A DNA stretch of 64,000 nt, taken from positions 186,001 to 250,000 of the forward strand of contig NZ_JAHCDN010000004.1 of assembly GCF_018413605.1 (NCBI RefSeq). The letters run 5' to 3'. The stretch comes from Variovorax sp. PCZ-1. GTDB lineage: Bacteria > Pseudomonadota > Gammaproteobacteria > Burkholderiales > Burkholderiaceae_C. This document shows, piece after piece, positions 1 through 8,162 of this stretch. The first letter of the stretch is position 1. Each line of letters starts with the position of its first letter. Below the pieces are notes generated by a model. The model did not search any database, was not told the origin of the DNA, and saw only the letters and a list, made by a program, of their open reading frames with translations. The translations under genes and the position numbers were made by a program.

Positions 1-425
1 GGCAATGCTCCGGGGAGGATAGGACTCACATCTGTCGGCAAGCGCTGCCAGCGCATCTCCTGCCCCTCGCGCATGTCAAACACACCGCTCCATTCATGCA
101 CTTTGCAAAAATGCAGGCGCACCAACGCGTGCGGGTAGTCCACCACCTGCTCTTTCCAAGGATGCACATCGGCAATCGTGATGCCGATCTCTTCCACCAG
201 CTCACGTCGCAAAGCTTCAGCCAAAGTTTCCCCGCGCTCAATCTTGCCGCCTGGAAATTCCCAATAGCCCGCATAGACTTTGCCAGCAGGCCGAGTCGTC
301 ATCAAGAAGCTGCCATCGGGCTGCATCAAGATACCCACTGCGACATCCACAATTTTTCGCTGCCCATCATCGCCCATACCTTGGCGCGGAATATGTGAAT
401 CAGCTTGAAGTGTGTTGTTTGTCAT
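1..425 (-). CDS. mutT: MutT-type Nudix hydrolase (8-oxo-dGTP diphosphatase), 3' end outside window
   Basis: Sanitises the nucleotide pool by hydrolysing 8-oxo-dGTP, if it is a true MutT. The frame begins at ATG 425 and runs off the left edge, so about 141 codons are visible. A complete Nudix box is seen at about residues 59-81: G-K-I-E-R-G-E, then seven residues, then R-E-L-V-E-E-I-G-I, matching GX5EX7REUXEEXGU. Upstream of it is the family-typical YAGYWEFPGG. The length and sequence fit MutT rather than a longer Nudix fusion, but the C-terminus is unseen and a thiamine-phosphate-synthase fusion, known in some MutT genes, cannot be excluded. The gene lies 26 bp downstream of the esterase gene on the same strand, so co-transcription is possible. 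Confidence 0.88.
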   Translation of the reverse strand, partial: MTNNTLQADSHIPRQGMGDDGQRKIVDVAVGILMQPDGSFLMTTRPAGKVYAGYWEFPGGKIERGETLAEALRRELVEEIGITIADVHPWKEQVVDYPHALVRLHFCKVHEWSGVFDMREGQEMRWQRLPTDVSPILPGAL

Positions 426-451
426 AGCGATATTGTGATTCAAGCAGAGGG

Positions 452-1060
452 TTACAAGCCTTGGCAAAACGCCAACACCTCATCCGCATACATCTCAAAA
501 TCACTGATCGCATGATCGCCGCCTTCGAGCACGCGCATCGTGCCAGCGGGAAAACGCTTCGTCATCTCCCGCCATTTCAGCACCTCATCGCCTTTGGCAA
601 TGATGGCCATGTAGCGCTCGGGGCGGGTGAAGGCTTGGCCGTCGATCACTTTGAGTTCATCGACATGCTGCTGCGTGAATACGAAGTCTCCTTCATCATG
701 CCAATTTTTCACGCGACCAATATAGGCGGATAAATCTCTGGCGGGAAACGGCGCAGGGTTGAGCAATACGCAGCGCGCGTAGATGCCAGCGCGCAACAGG
801 CGCTCGGTGAGTGCGGCAGCGTAGAAACCGCCGAGCGAAGAGCCGATCACGGCAAGCGGGATTTTTCTTTTTGTCTCATCTTGAGGTGCAGCAAACTGCC
901 ACGCTAGCTCGAATGCCTCAGCGGGAGAAGGCGGAAGTTGCGGGCAATACCATTCAATAGCGGCTTTCTTGCGGTTTGCTAAGCGCACCTTCTGCGCCAT
1001 GAGTTTCGCTTTGGAAGATTGCGGCGAAGAGCGGAATCCGTGGAGGTAGAGCAGGCGCAT
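452..1060 (-). CDS. YqiA-type alpha/beta-hydrolase (UPF0227 esterase)
   Basis: A 202-residue serine esterase of the YqiA/UPF0227 family. The N-terminus LLYLHGFRSSPQSSKA is the typical first strand and oxyanion-hole segment (HGF). The nucleophile elbow G-S-S-L-G-G lies near residue 74, and the C-terminal GGDHAISDFE supplies the expected catalytic His. An Asp is available in the segment around IAKGDEVLKW. YqiA acts on short-chain acyl esters in vitro; the physiological substrate is unknown. No signal peptide is seen, so it is cytoplasmic. It sits between yidD and mutT on the minus strand. Confidence 0.82.
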   Translation of the reverse strand: MRLLYLHGFRSSPQSSKAKLMAQKVRLANRKKAAIEWYCPQLPPSPAEAFELAWQFAAPQDETKRKIPLAVIGSSLGGFYAAALTERLLRAGIYARCVLLNPAPFPARDLSAYIGRVKNWHDEGDFVFTQQHVDELKVIDGQAFTRPERYMAIIAKGDEVLKWREMTKRFPAGTMRVLEGGDHAISDFEMYADEVLAFCQGL

Positions 1061-1082
1061 GGATTTGCTTATTCGGCATTAG

Positions 1083-1412
1083 TCAGAAAAAACAAGTCGC
1101 AGCTTGGCATGGATCGCAAAAGTCTTTGCAAATGTTCTCGTCTTCTTTGCGCTGATTGTTTTTGTTGTTATTTTCTAAAGCGATGGCTGTCTGCATTGAT
1201 TGATAGGCTGTTTTGCATCTAGAGAACTGTTTAGGCAAAGCAGTGACTAATGCGAATAGTCCTAGCCGTTGCGTTACTCCACGAGCATATGCTGAGCACG
1301 AACGTCGCCCTGTATGCACCCTGTACGCACAGCAAAAACCTTTGTGCGGCGACAAATATCGTTGATATGCCCCAATAGCAGAGTCAGCAAAATTTGCAGC
1401 AAGCGAAGTCAT
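1083..1412 (-). CDS. yidD: YidD-like membrane protein insertion efficiency factor
   Basis: A 109-residue small protein with the YidD signature: AIGAYQRYLSPHKGFCCAYRVHTG followed by a Ser-Cys-Ser-Ala segment near residues 37-40, then a Cys near residue 64. YidD family members carry an RFYQR(F/Y)(I/L)SP motif and conserved cysteines, associate with the inner membrane and assist YidC/Sec insertion. The C-terminus is unusual in being cysteine-rich (five Cys in the last 20 residues). ATG 1412 lies 7 bp after the rluC stop, so it is probably co-transcribed with rluC; the usual rpmH-rnpA-yidD-yidC context is absent. This branch, with PHKGFCCAY in place of PLKGPTCRF, is divergent, so function is inferred from the family. 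Confidence 0.72.
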   Translation of the reverse strand: MTSLAANFADSAIGAYQRYLSPHKGFCCAYRVHTGRRSCSAYARGVTQRLGLFALVTALPKQFSRCKTAYQSMQTAIALENNNKNNQRKEDENICKDFCDPCQAATCFF

Positions 1413-1419
1413 ACGATTC

Positions 1420-2382
1420 TTAGAAAGGTGATGCGCTGTTCAGTGTCATTGTCTGCGAATTAGCAGGATGCAGAAACTCAAGCTGCCAAGCATGCAAATA
1501 CATGCGCTTCATACCCGCCTTAACCAACGCCTTGTTCAACTCAAAATCGCCATACTTCTCATCACCAATGATCGGATGACCATGGTGCGCGAGATGCACG
1601 CGGATTTGGTGGGTGCGGCCGGTTTTGATGGTGACTTCTAGAAGGCTGGCTTGCTCTCCGTTGGGCAAGGTATAGAGCTTGGCGATTTTCACAAGCGTGA
1701 TGGAGCGCATGCCATCGGGGTCGTCTTTGGCGACGACTTTCACTCTGCGTTCGCCATCGTCTTCGCCGCCATTCACCAGGTATTTGTGCAACGGCAGATC
1801 AATGACTTTGAGCTTGGCAGGCCATGTGCCTTTGACCAAAGCTAAGTATGTCTTACCCGTTTCACGCGCTTTGAATTGGGCTTGCAAATTCACTAAGGCG
1901 CTCCGGCGCTTGGCGATGAGTAGGATACCGCTGGTGTCTCGGTCTAGGCGATGCACGAGTTCTAAGAACTTGGCCTGCGGCCTAGCGCGACGCAATTGCT
2001 CGATCACACCAAAGTTCACGCCCGAGCCGCCGTGCACGGCCACGCCTGCGGGTTTGTCGATGGCGAGCAAATGATCGTCTTCAAACAGAATAGGAAATTC
2101 GCGCGGCGGCGTGTTTGCAGGCCCACTTTGCTGTTGAGTGGCTTCTGGCGCAGCGTCATCTGTCAAACGAATCGGTGGAATACGCACCACATCGCCCACA
2201 GCCAGCCGCGTATCCACCTGCGCTCGCCCTTTGTTGATCCGCACTTCGCCCGAGCGGATGATGCGATACACATGTGTCTTGGGCACGCCCTTGCAGACGC
2301 GCAAGAGAAAATTGTCGAGCCGCTGGCCTTCGCTACTGGTGTCGATCTGAAGCAGAGCGACTTTGGGGAGTGCTTCAACCAT
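1420..2382 (-). CDS. rluC: 23S rRNA pseudouridine synthase RluC
   Basis: RluA-family pseudouridine synthase of 320 residues; RluC modifies U955, U2504 and U2580 of 23S rRNA. An N-terminal S4 RNA-binding domain (about residues 17-75, with GQRLDNFLL and HVYRIIRSGEVRINKG) is followed by the catalytic domain. The motif HRLDRDTSGILLIAKR near residues 144-159 contains the catalytic Asp. KTGRTHQIRVHLAHHGHPIIGD near residue 254 is the second conserved block. It is divergent from rne, the arrangement also found in E. coli, which supports RluC over RluD or RluA. Length matches the family. Confidence 0.93.
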   Translation of the reverse strand: MVEALPKVALLQIDTSSEGQRLDNFLLRVCKGVPKTHVYRIIRSGEVRINKGRAQVDTRLAVGDVVRIPPIRLTDDAAPEATQQQSGPANTPPREFPILFEDDHLLAIDKPAGVAVHGGSGVNFGVIEQLRRARPQAKFLELVHRLDRDTSGILLIAKRRSALVNLQAQFKARETGKTYLALVKGTWPAKLKVIDLPLHKYLVNGGEDDGERRVKVVAKDDPDGMRSITLVKIAKLYTLPNGEQASLLEVTIKTGRTHQIRVHLAHHGHPIIGDEKYGDFELNKALVKAGMKRMYLHAWQLEFLHPANSQTMTLNSASPF

Positions 2383-2819
2383 GGCTGAGCCTAAGTGGTG
2401 GCTGGCTCGTGATCAAGCATATGACGGTTTTCATCTTATCTGTGATTTTAGCCAGCCCTGTGAGCCGCACAAACCATCTTGCGCCAATCCCGCCTATAAT
2501 GTTTCTTACCAATTGACGCGAACAAAGCGCTCTTAAGTCCTTGATTCGCAAGTATTTACGGGCAAAGAATAAGTGGCAATTGGCGGTTGATGCCACCGAT
2601 CAGTTCGGGGCGCAAGGCAAGCAGGCCAAAGTCTGCGCCGGCGTTCTAAGTTTTTCGGGCGAGCGGAAATTTTTGTTGACACCCATTTTGGAATCTTGGC
2701 AGCCAGTTGCATCCCGCTCGATCTACGAGCCGAGTAACTGGCAGCCTCTAGGAAACACGGTTAGATGATGTTCTTGTTGGTTAGCATTTGGATGAGGCTG
2801 GAGCGGTTTTTGATGCCGT

Positions 2820-2885
2820 TTTCAAAGCCTTTTCATGCATTCGCCGGCATAGAATCTGCGCGGAGTGCTATTATTTTTATAGTAT
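2820..2885 (-). repeat. Dispersed ~65-bp repeat, copy 1 (rne leader)
   Basis: Reverse orientation. The core GCCGGCATAGAATCTGCGC is a perfect match to the consensus, followed by the hairpin arm region (TGCTATTATTTTTATAGTAT). Downstream flank TTTTCAAAGCC matches the 3' tail of other copies. Confidence 0.9.
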
Positions 2886-2888
2886 CTC

Positions 2889-2905
2889 ACTCACCTCTCG
2901 TGAGT
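2889..2905 (+). promoter_or_regulatory. Hairpin in rne leader
   Basis: Perfect 6-bp stem ACTCAC/GTGAGT with a CTCTC loop. It directly abuts the dispersed repeat. Possible RNase E recognition element; role inferred from position only. Confidence 0.4.
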
Positions 2906-3043
2906 CATCAGTGCATCCCTTCATCGCACAACACCCGCGTCCCTGCGCCTGCGTACGCACGTCGCCTGAGCTAACCCGCTCTCGCCCGCGCTGCCCTTCG
3001 GCAATTCCTTTTCGTCGGCAATTCTCCGTTCACGGCATCGTTT

Positions 3044-3058
3044 GACTCGTCATGAGTC
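3044..3058 (+). promoter_or_regulatory. Hairpin in rne leader
   Basis: Stem GACTC/GAGTC around a GTCAT loop, 45 bases before the rne start. Part of the hairpin series in the leader. Confidence 0.4.
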
Positions 3059-3070
3059 TGTGAATGATGT

Positions 3071-3096
3071 GTCACTCGAAACGAGTGACGTAGGAG
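3071..3096 (+). promoter_or_regulatory. Hairpin abutting the rne ribosome binding site
   Basis: A perfect 8-bp stem GTCACTCG/CGAGTGAC with an AAA loop at 3071-3089 ends two bases before the Shine-Dalgarno AGGAG (3092-3096). The placement would suit translational control or RNase E autoregulation. Confidence 0.5.
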
Positions 3097-3102
3097 AAAC
3101 GC

Positions 3103-5970
3103 ATGAAACGCATGCTGATCAATGCCACTCAGGTGGAAGAAAAACGCTTGGCCATTGTCGATGGCCAAAAACTGCTCGATTACGAGATTGAGATTGAAGG
3201 GCGCGAACAGCGCAAAGGCAATATTTACAAAGCGGTTGTGACGCGCGTTGAGCCGTCTTTAGAGGCTTGCTTTGTGGACTACGGCGAAGACCGCCATGGC
3301 TTTTTGCCTTTTAAAGAGATTTCCAAACAGTATTTCAACGGCAATGTGTCGCCCAGCCAAGCGCGCATTCAGGATGTGATCCGCGAAGGCCAAGAGCTTT
3401 TCGTGCAGGTGGAAAAAGAAGAGCGCGGCAACAAAGGCGCTGCGCTCACCACCTTTATCTCGCTGGCTGGCCGCTACGTGGTGCTGATGCCGAACAACCC
3501 GCGTGGCGGTGGCGTATCGCGCCGCATCGAAGGCGATGATCGCGCTGAGCTCAAAGAAAACATGGATCAGCTCCAGTATCCCAATGGTATGAGCATCATC
3601 GCGCGCACCGCAGGCATTGGCCGTAGCGCGCCTGAGCTGCAGTGGGATTTGAACTATCTCTTGAAGCTGTGGACGGCGGTTGAAGGCGCTGGCAAGGCGG
3701 GCAAGGGCGCTTTCTTGATTTACCAAGAATCCTCGCTCGTGATCCGCGCGATTCGTGACTACTTCAGCACCGAAGTAGGCGATATCTTGATCGACACAGA
3801 CGATATCTATGAGCAGGCCAAAGGCTTCATGGATCATGTGATGCCTGAGCACGCTGCGCGCGTGAAGCGTTATCGTGATGATGCGCCGCTGTTCTCTCGC
3901 TTCCAGATTGAGCACCAAATTGAAAGCGCGTATTCGCGCACCGTGCAATTGCCTTCTGGCGGCGCGATTGTGATTGACCACACTGAAGCGCTCGTCTCCG
4001 TAGACGTGAACTCGGCGCGCGCCATCAAAGGCGGCGATATTGAAGAGACCGCAACGCGCACCAACCTGGAAGCAGCCGATGAGGTGGCGCGCCAAATGCG
4101 TCTGCGCGATTTGGGCGGCCTGATCGTGATTGACTTCATCGACATGGAAGAGTCCCGCAATCGCCGCGATGTGGAAAATCGCTTGCGCGATGCGCTGCGC
4201 CAAGACCGTGCACGCGTGCAATTCGGCTCGATCTCGAAATTCGGCCTGATGGAAATGAGCCGCCAGCGCTTGCGCCCGGCTCTCTCGGAAGGCGCTTCGA
4301 TGCCTTGCCCACGTTGCGGCGGCTCAGGCCATATCCGCGATACGGAAAGCTCCGCACTGCAAATCTTGCGCATCATCCAAGAAGAATCCATGAAGGAAAG
4401 CACGGCCGCAGTTCATGCGCAAGTGCCGGTGGATGTGGCTTCCTTCTTGTTGAACGAGAAGCGCTTGGAGATTCAGAAGATTGAATTGAAGCAGCGCGTC
4501 GCTGTGATCTTGATTCCGAACAAACAACTCGAGACGCCGAACTACAAGCTTGAGCGCTTGAAGCACGACGACCCGCGTTTGGACAACTTGGATGCCAGCT
4601 ACAAGATGGCCGAAGAAATCGAAGACGCAACCGCTGTGACGCGCCGTATCAATGAGCCAACCAACAAACAAACGCCGATCATCAAAGGCGTGTTGCCTGA
4701 TGCGCCCGCACCAGCGCCGGTGGTGAAAGAAGAGAAGCCCGCTCCTGTTTCTGTAGCGCCTGCCGCAGCATCTGCGACTGCTACCGCTGCAAAGCCCGCA
4801 GAAAAAGGCTTCTTTGCATGGGTCAAAGCTTTGTTTGGCAGCAGCGAGGCTGCGCCAGCCGCACCGCAAGTTAAAACTGAAGTGACGCGTGATCGCGCGC
4901 CTGGCGTGGAAGGTAAAGAAGGCCGCCAAAATCGTGACGGGCGTGATGGTGAGCGTAGCGAGCGCGGCGGTCGTGATGGCCGCCGTGGTGGTCGTGGACG
5001 AAGTGAACGTGGCGAACGCCAAGAACGCGGAGATCGTCAAGGCGAACGCACCGAGCGCTCTGAGCGTCCTGGTGTCGAAGGCCGTGAACCACGTGAAGGT
5101 GGTCGCGGTGAGCGTGGCGGTAGAGGTCGTGGCGAAAGAGCGGATCGTGCTCCGCGCCAAGATGCTACCGAAAACGGAGCACTCAGCGCAGAATTTATGC
5201 CAGCGAATGGCCAAAATGGCTCGCAAAATGAAGTGCGTGAGCAGCGTGAGCCACGCGAAGGTGGTCGCCGTGAACGCGGTGGCCGTGGCCGTGGTGGCGA
5301 GCGCGGTGAGCGCAATGACCGTCAAGAGCGCAGCGAGAATGCAGAAGGTATGAACGCCGCCACAACAGCACTCGCGGCTGGTGGCATGGTTGCTGCGGCT
5401 GGCGCCGCCATGGCAATGAGCCCAGAATCAGCTTCAGCAGACGGCGCGCCAACTGAGCGCCGCGAAGGTGAAAATGGTGAACGCCGTGAGCGCCGCTCAC
5501 GTGATCGCTATGGCCGTGATCGTCGCGAGCGTGGTGAGCGCTCTGAGCGCAGCCCACAAGATGCGACACAAGGCGAGTTTTTTGAACAAAACAAGGATGT
5601 AGCCGGCACAGAATCTGCGCAAGGCGCTACTGAATTTGTAGCAAATGAGCAGCTTGCACAGACTCCTGTGCAAGCTCCCGTTGCTCAGCCAACAGTCAAA
5701 ACCGGCATGCCCAAAATCGGCAGCTTCTCACTCCCCGTGAGCGAGATGGATGCTGTGGCGACTGGCGCAGGCTTGCAATGGGTCAACTCCAACCCTGAGC
5801 GAATTGCAGCTGTGAAAGCACAAATCGCCGCAGAACCCAAGCCGATCCACATCCCTCGCGAGCGCCCACCCGCAGTGCAGCTCGATGACGGCCCGCTCGT
5901 CTTGGTAGAAACCAAACGCGATCTGCGCAACATGACTTTACCGTTTGAGCAGGCTGCGCAGCAGCAATAA
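3103..5970 (+). CDS. rne: Ribonuclease E
   Basis: Endoribonuclease E, 955 residues, the scaffold of RNA decay and rRNA/tRNA processing. The N-terminal catalytic half has the S1 domain (about 35-125) and the DNase-I-like domain with metal-binding aspartates D301 (in VDVNSARA) and D344 (in IDFIDM), matching D303 and D346 of E. coli. The Zn-link is C402-P-R-C405, equivalent to CPRC 404-407, which supports tetramerisation. The C-terminal half (about 540-955) is disordered, with an Arg/Glu/Gly-rich RNA-binding stretch at about 600-850, and differs from E. coli. A dispersed repeat is inserted in frame at residues 830-848 ([15 protein letters not shown]). Start ATG 3103 follows GTAGGAGAAAC. Two hairpins follow the stop. 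Confidence 0.96.
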   Translation: MKRMLINATQVEEKRLAIVDGQKLLDYEIEIEGREQRKGNIYKAVVTRVEPSLEACFVDYGEDRHGFLPFKEISKQYFNGNVSPSQARIQDVIREGQELFVQVEKEERGNKGAALTTFISLAGRYVVLMPNNPRGGGVSRRIEGDDRAELKENMDQLQYPNGMSIIARTAGIGRSAPELQWDLNYLLKLWTAVEGAGKAGKGAFLIYQESSLVIRAIRDYFSTEVGDILIDTDDIYEQAKGFMDHVMPEHAARVKRYRDDAPLFSRFQIEHQIESAYSRTVQLPSGGAIVIDHTEALVSVDVNSARAIKGGDIEETATRTNLEAADEVARQMRLRDLGGLIVIDFIDMEESRNRRDVENRLRDALRQDRARVQFGSISKFGLMEMSRQRLRPALSEGASMPCPRCGGSGHIRDTESSALQILRIIQEESMKESTAAVHAQVPVDVASFLLNEKRLEIQKIELKQRVAVILIPNKQLETPNYKLERLKHDDPRLDNLDASYKMAEEIEDATAVTRRINEPTNKQTPIIKGVLPDAPAPAPVVKEEKPAPVSVAPAAASATATAAKPAEKGFFAWVKALFGSSEAAPAAPQVKTEVTRDRAPGVEGKEGRQNRDGRDGERSERGGRDGRRGGRGRSERGERQERGDRQGERTERSERPGVEGREPREGGRGERGGRGRGERADRAPRQDATENGALSAEFMPANGQNGSQNEVREQREPREGGRRERGGRGRGGERGERNDRQERSENAEGMNAATTALAAGGMVAAAGAAMAMSPESASADGAPTERREGENGERRERRSRDRYGRDRRERGERSERSPQDATQGEFFEQNKDVAGTESAQGATEFVANEQLAQTPVQAPVAQPTVKTGMPKIGSFSLPVSEMDAVATGAGLQWVNSNPERIAAVKAQIAAEPKPIHIPRERPPAVQLDDGPLVLVETKRDLRNMTLPFEQAAQQQ
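5592..5646 (-). repeat. Dispersed repeat, copy 2 (in frame in rne)
   Basis: Reverse orientation, core GCCGGCACAGAATCTGCGC, then GGCGCTACTGAATTTGTAGC. Translated as [15 protein letters not shown] in the disordered tail of RNase E. Confidence 0.88.
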
Positions 5971-6015
5971 TCAAGCATTGCTTGATTCAAAAAGCGATCT
6001 TCGGGTCGCTTTTTT
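5971..6015 (+). terminator. Rho-independent terminator of rne
   Basis: Two hairpins in series: TCAAGC-ATT-GCTTGA at 5971-5985 starting right after the stop codon, then AAAAAGCGATC-TTCG-GGTCGCTTTTTT at 5989-6015 with a UUCG tetraloop and T-run. The second is a textbook terminator. Confidence 0.88.
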
Positions 6016-6145
6016 GTTGTCTGATGTTGCCTATCTTTGCTTGGGCGGTGGATCGCGCCACCTGCACGTTTTGCTCCGTGTCCCCCGGTGGCGTTGAGTT
6101 CTATTTTTCTCCGGGAAATAGGTTTCGCCACCTCCTCCTTTACCA

Positions 6146-6311
6146 CGGGGAAGATCTGAACAAGTCGAATCGGGCGAATCAGGCTTGCTTTCGGGCGGTC
6201 TGCGTCGTTGCAAAGCCTCGCTTTAGCACCGCTAAAGCTACGTTTTTCGCCTAGCATCCCATCCCGAAAGCAAGCCTGCTTCATCCCGACGACTCATTCA
6301 GATCTTCCCCG
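6146..6311. repeat. Long inverted repeat (arms ~50 nt) with inner hairpin
   Basis: Arm 6146-6195 (CGGGGAAGATCTGAAC...) pairs with 6263-6311 along about 49 nt; both arms share CGGGGAAGATCTGAA at the outer end and AGGCTTGCTTTCGGG at the inner end, with mismatches in the middle. The loop holds a perfect 8-bp hairpin GCTTTAGC-ACC-GCTAAAGC. It could be a MITE-like relic or a structured RNA. Confidence 0.7.
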
Positions 6312-6414
6312 CAATACGCACAGGTAGCGCGATCTAGCGAGCGAAGTGATATTCGACGAAAAGATATTTCGTTTGTACCGTACCTCTTAGGAGTCTTGTC
6401 ATATCAATCCGTAG

Positions 6415-6540
6415 CCATCAGCGCGGCGTATCCACCGCAGCAAAATAAAGGGGGAGGCGGGGCTAGGGTGTCTCCAGAGCGGTGTGATGTCAAAACCCCG
6501 CTGGGGGACATTTGCGGAGGTGGGTACGCCGCGCTGATGG
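6415..6540. repeat. Second inverted repeat (30-nt arms)
   Basis: Arms 6415-6444 and 6511-6540 match in about 26 of 30 positions (outer end CCATCAGCGCGGCGTA). The loop includes CCCC-GCT-GGGG. It lies 100 bp from the first inverted repeat and is unrelated in sequence. Confidence 0.65.
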
Positions 6541-6577
6541 CGGGCTCAGAACAAAAGTCTGAGCGCACTCCAAAGAC

Positions 6578-8023
6578 TCAGCTCGCGCTACAAATCTTCA
6601 GCATATTCGTGCCGCCAGGCGCGCCCATCGGCTCGCCGCAGGTGATGGCATACACATCGCCTGTCTTCACGATGCCGCGCATTTTGAGATGAGCTTCAGC
6701 GGCTGACAAGGCGCTGTCGCGATCACTCACGCTCTCCATGAAGAGTGGGCGTACGTTGCGATACAGCGCCATCTTGCGCTGCGTGCTTTCTTTGGGCGTA
6801 AGCGCATAAATCGGCACATGGATGCGGTGCCGGCTCATCCATAGGGGCGTTGAGCCGCTGTCGGTCAAGGCCACGATGGCTTTGGCGCCGAGGTGGTGCG
6901 CTGTGAACAACGCGCCCATGGCGATGGATTGATCAATACGGTTGAAAGTTTTTCCAGTGAAGTCTGCATCGAGCTTCACGTCTTCTGCAGCTTCTGCCGC
7001 TTCGCAGACATTGCTCATTTCTTTCACGGTCTCGAGCGGGAATTTGCCAGAGGCCGTCTCAGCGCTGAGCATCACGGCATCTGTGCCATCCAGCACAGCA
7101 TTGGCCACATCACTCACTTCAGCGCGCGTGGGCACGGGGTTGGTGATCATGCTTTCCATCATTTGCGTGGCGGTGATCACCACCTTATCCATCTCGCGCG
7201 CCATTTTGATCATGCGCTTTTGTAGGGCTGGCACGGCGGCATTGCCCACTTCCACAGCGAGGTCACCGCGAGCGACCATGATGCCGTCAGATGCTGCGAG
7301 GATGGCTTCCAAATGGGGGATGGCTTCTGCGCGCTCGATCTTCGCAATCAAGCCCGGCTTGTGTTTGTATTCCGCGCCTGCGACGTTACACAGCTGCCTT
7401 GCCATTTCCATGTCGGTGGCATTCTTCGGGAAGCTCACCGCCACGTAATCGGCTTGGAAGCTCATCGCGGTGCGGATGTCTTCCATGTCTTTTGCGGTGA
7501 GAGCAGGAGCCGTGAGGCCACCGCCTTGTTTGTTGATGCCTTTGTTGTTGGAGAGCTCGCCGCCCAAGCGCACAACAGTGTGCACGGCTTCGCCCTTGAT
7601 CGCGGTCACGTCCAACACGATGAGGCCATCGTTGAGCAAGAGCACATCGCCCGCTTTTACTTCACGAGGCAGCTCTTTGTAATCCAAGCCCACGGCGTTC
7701 ACATCGCCTAGTTCGGTGCGATCGCCATCCAAGACAAATTTCGCGCCATTTTCCAGCCACACTTTGCCTTCTGCGAACTTGCCCACGCGAATTTTCGGCC
7801 CTTGCAAATCCGCCATGATGGCCACAACACGGCCAGCACGCCGTGAAGCTTCGCGCACCATCATCGCCCGATCAATATGATCCTGCGCCTTGCCGTGGCT
7901 GAAATTCAGGCGCACAACGCTCACTTTGGCGCGAATCATGGCTTCGAGCATCTCCACGGTGGAGGAGGCGGGGCCAATGGTCGCCACTATTTTTGTGGCG
8001 TGGCGTGGGATGCGTTCTTTCAT
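6578..8023 (-). CDS. pyk: Pyruvate kinase
   Basis: Pyruvate kinase, 481 residues, making pyruvate and ATP from phosphoenolpyruvate and ADP, the last step of glycolysis and of the Entner-Doudoroff route. The N-terminus TKIVATIGPASS and VVRLNFSHG form the first barrel strands. LIAKIERAEAIPHLEAI holds the catalytic Lys near residue 229, followed by IMVARGDLAVEVG and the active-site Thr region ITATQMMESMI. The C-terminal domain (about 360-481) has ALTDSGSTP, the effector-site region. It resembles the PykA type in length. Two HexR-like palindromes lie just upstream, pointing to carbon-source control. Confidence 0.95.
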   Translation of the reverse strand: MKERIPRHATKIVATIGPASSTVEMLEAMIRAKVSVVRLNFSHGKAQDHIDRAMMVREASRRAGRVVAIMADLQGPKIRVGKFAEGKVWLENGAKFVLDGDRTELGDVNAVGLDYKELPREVKAGDVLLLNDGLIVLDVTAIKGEAVHTVVRLGGELSNNKGINKQGGGLTAPALTAKDMEDIRTAMSFQADYVAVSFPKNATDMEMARQLCNVAGAEYKHKPGLIAKIERAEAIPHLEAILAASDGIMVARGDLAVEVGNAAVPALQKRMIKMAREMDKVVITATQMMESMITNPVPTRAEVSDVANAVLDGTDAVMLSAETASGKFPLETVKEMSNVCEAAEAAEDVKLDADFTGKTFNRIDQSIAMGALFTAHHLGAKAIVALTDSGSTPLWMSRHRIHVPIYALTPKESTQRKMALYRNVRPLFMESVSDRDSALSAAEAHLKMRGIVKTGDVYAITCGEPMGAPGGTNMLKICSAS

Positions 8024-8055
8024 GGGGTCTCCAAATGACCGAATTAGGCCGAATT

Positions 8056-8092
8056 AGTAATTGGATTACATTGTGCCTGTAATCGAGTTACA
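8056..8092 (-). promoter_or_regulatory. Tandem HexR-like operators upstream of pyk
   Basis: Two 15-bp palindromes: TGTAATCGAGTTACA at 8078-8092 (perfect 5-bp arms TGTAA/TTACA) and AGTAATTGGATTACA at 8056-8070 (one mismatch). Centres are 22 bp apart, about two helical turns. The known HexR consensus is TGTAATWAAATTACA and pyk is a classic HexR target. The match is in arms and spacing; the regulator gene is not in this window. Confidence 0.55.
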
Positions 8093-8121
8093 TGTCAGGT
8101 ACGAATTGAAAACGAAACGGC

Positions 8122-8144
8122 AACGCCCCAACAAAGGGGCGTTT
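8122..8144 (-). terminator. Terminator-like hairpin after dolP-like gene
   Basis: Stem AACGCCCC/GGGGCGTT with a 6-nt loop, between the dolP-like stop (8163) and the pyk promoter. The T-tract is interrupted, so termination is likely but not ideal. Confidence 0.65.
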
Positions 8145-8162
8145 ATGAGCGCAAGTTTGCGA

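Larger units (their letters stand above)
2383..3102 (+). other. rluC-rne intergenic region and long rne leader
   Basis: A 720-bp stretch with no convincing gene. A perfect TATAAT occurs at 2495-2500 on the plus strand but with no good -35 box, so a rne start near 2507 is only a guess; it would give a leader of about 600 nt. The leader holds one copy of the dispersed repeat (2820-2885) and three strong hairpins with related ACTC/GAGT stems (2889-2905, 3044-3058 and 3071-3089). E. coli rne also has a long structured leader that RNase E binds to autoregulate; the same logic is plausible here but unproven. Confidence 0.5.
6016..6577. other. Gene-free, hairpin-rich gap between rne and pyk
   Basis: 560 bp without a credible gene, between convergent rne and pyk. 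It contains two long imperfect inverted repeats (6146-6311 and 6415-6540, listed separately), smaller stems such as GGTGG-ATCGCG-CCACC (near 6045) and CTATTT...GAAATAG (near 6100-6122), and a 7-bp stem GCTCAGA/TCTGAGC at 6544-6564 just downstream of pyk. No transposase remnant is visible; degenerate non-autonomous elements are a possible origin. Confidence 0.55.

Noticed and set aside
2676-2704. TTGACA-based promoter for rne
   Set aside because: TTGACA at 2676-2681 has no -10 element at suitable distance (GCAGCC at 17-bp spacing).
3259-4221. Long open frame on the minus strand opposite rne
   Set aside because: It is antisense to the conserved catalytic domain of rne and shows only the codon-mirror composition of that gene, with no recognisable motif.
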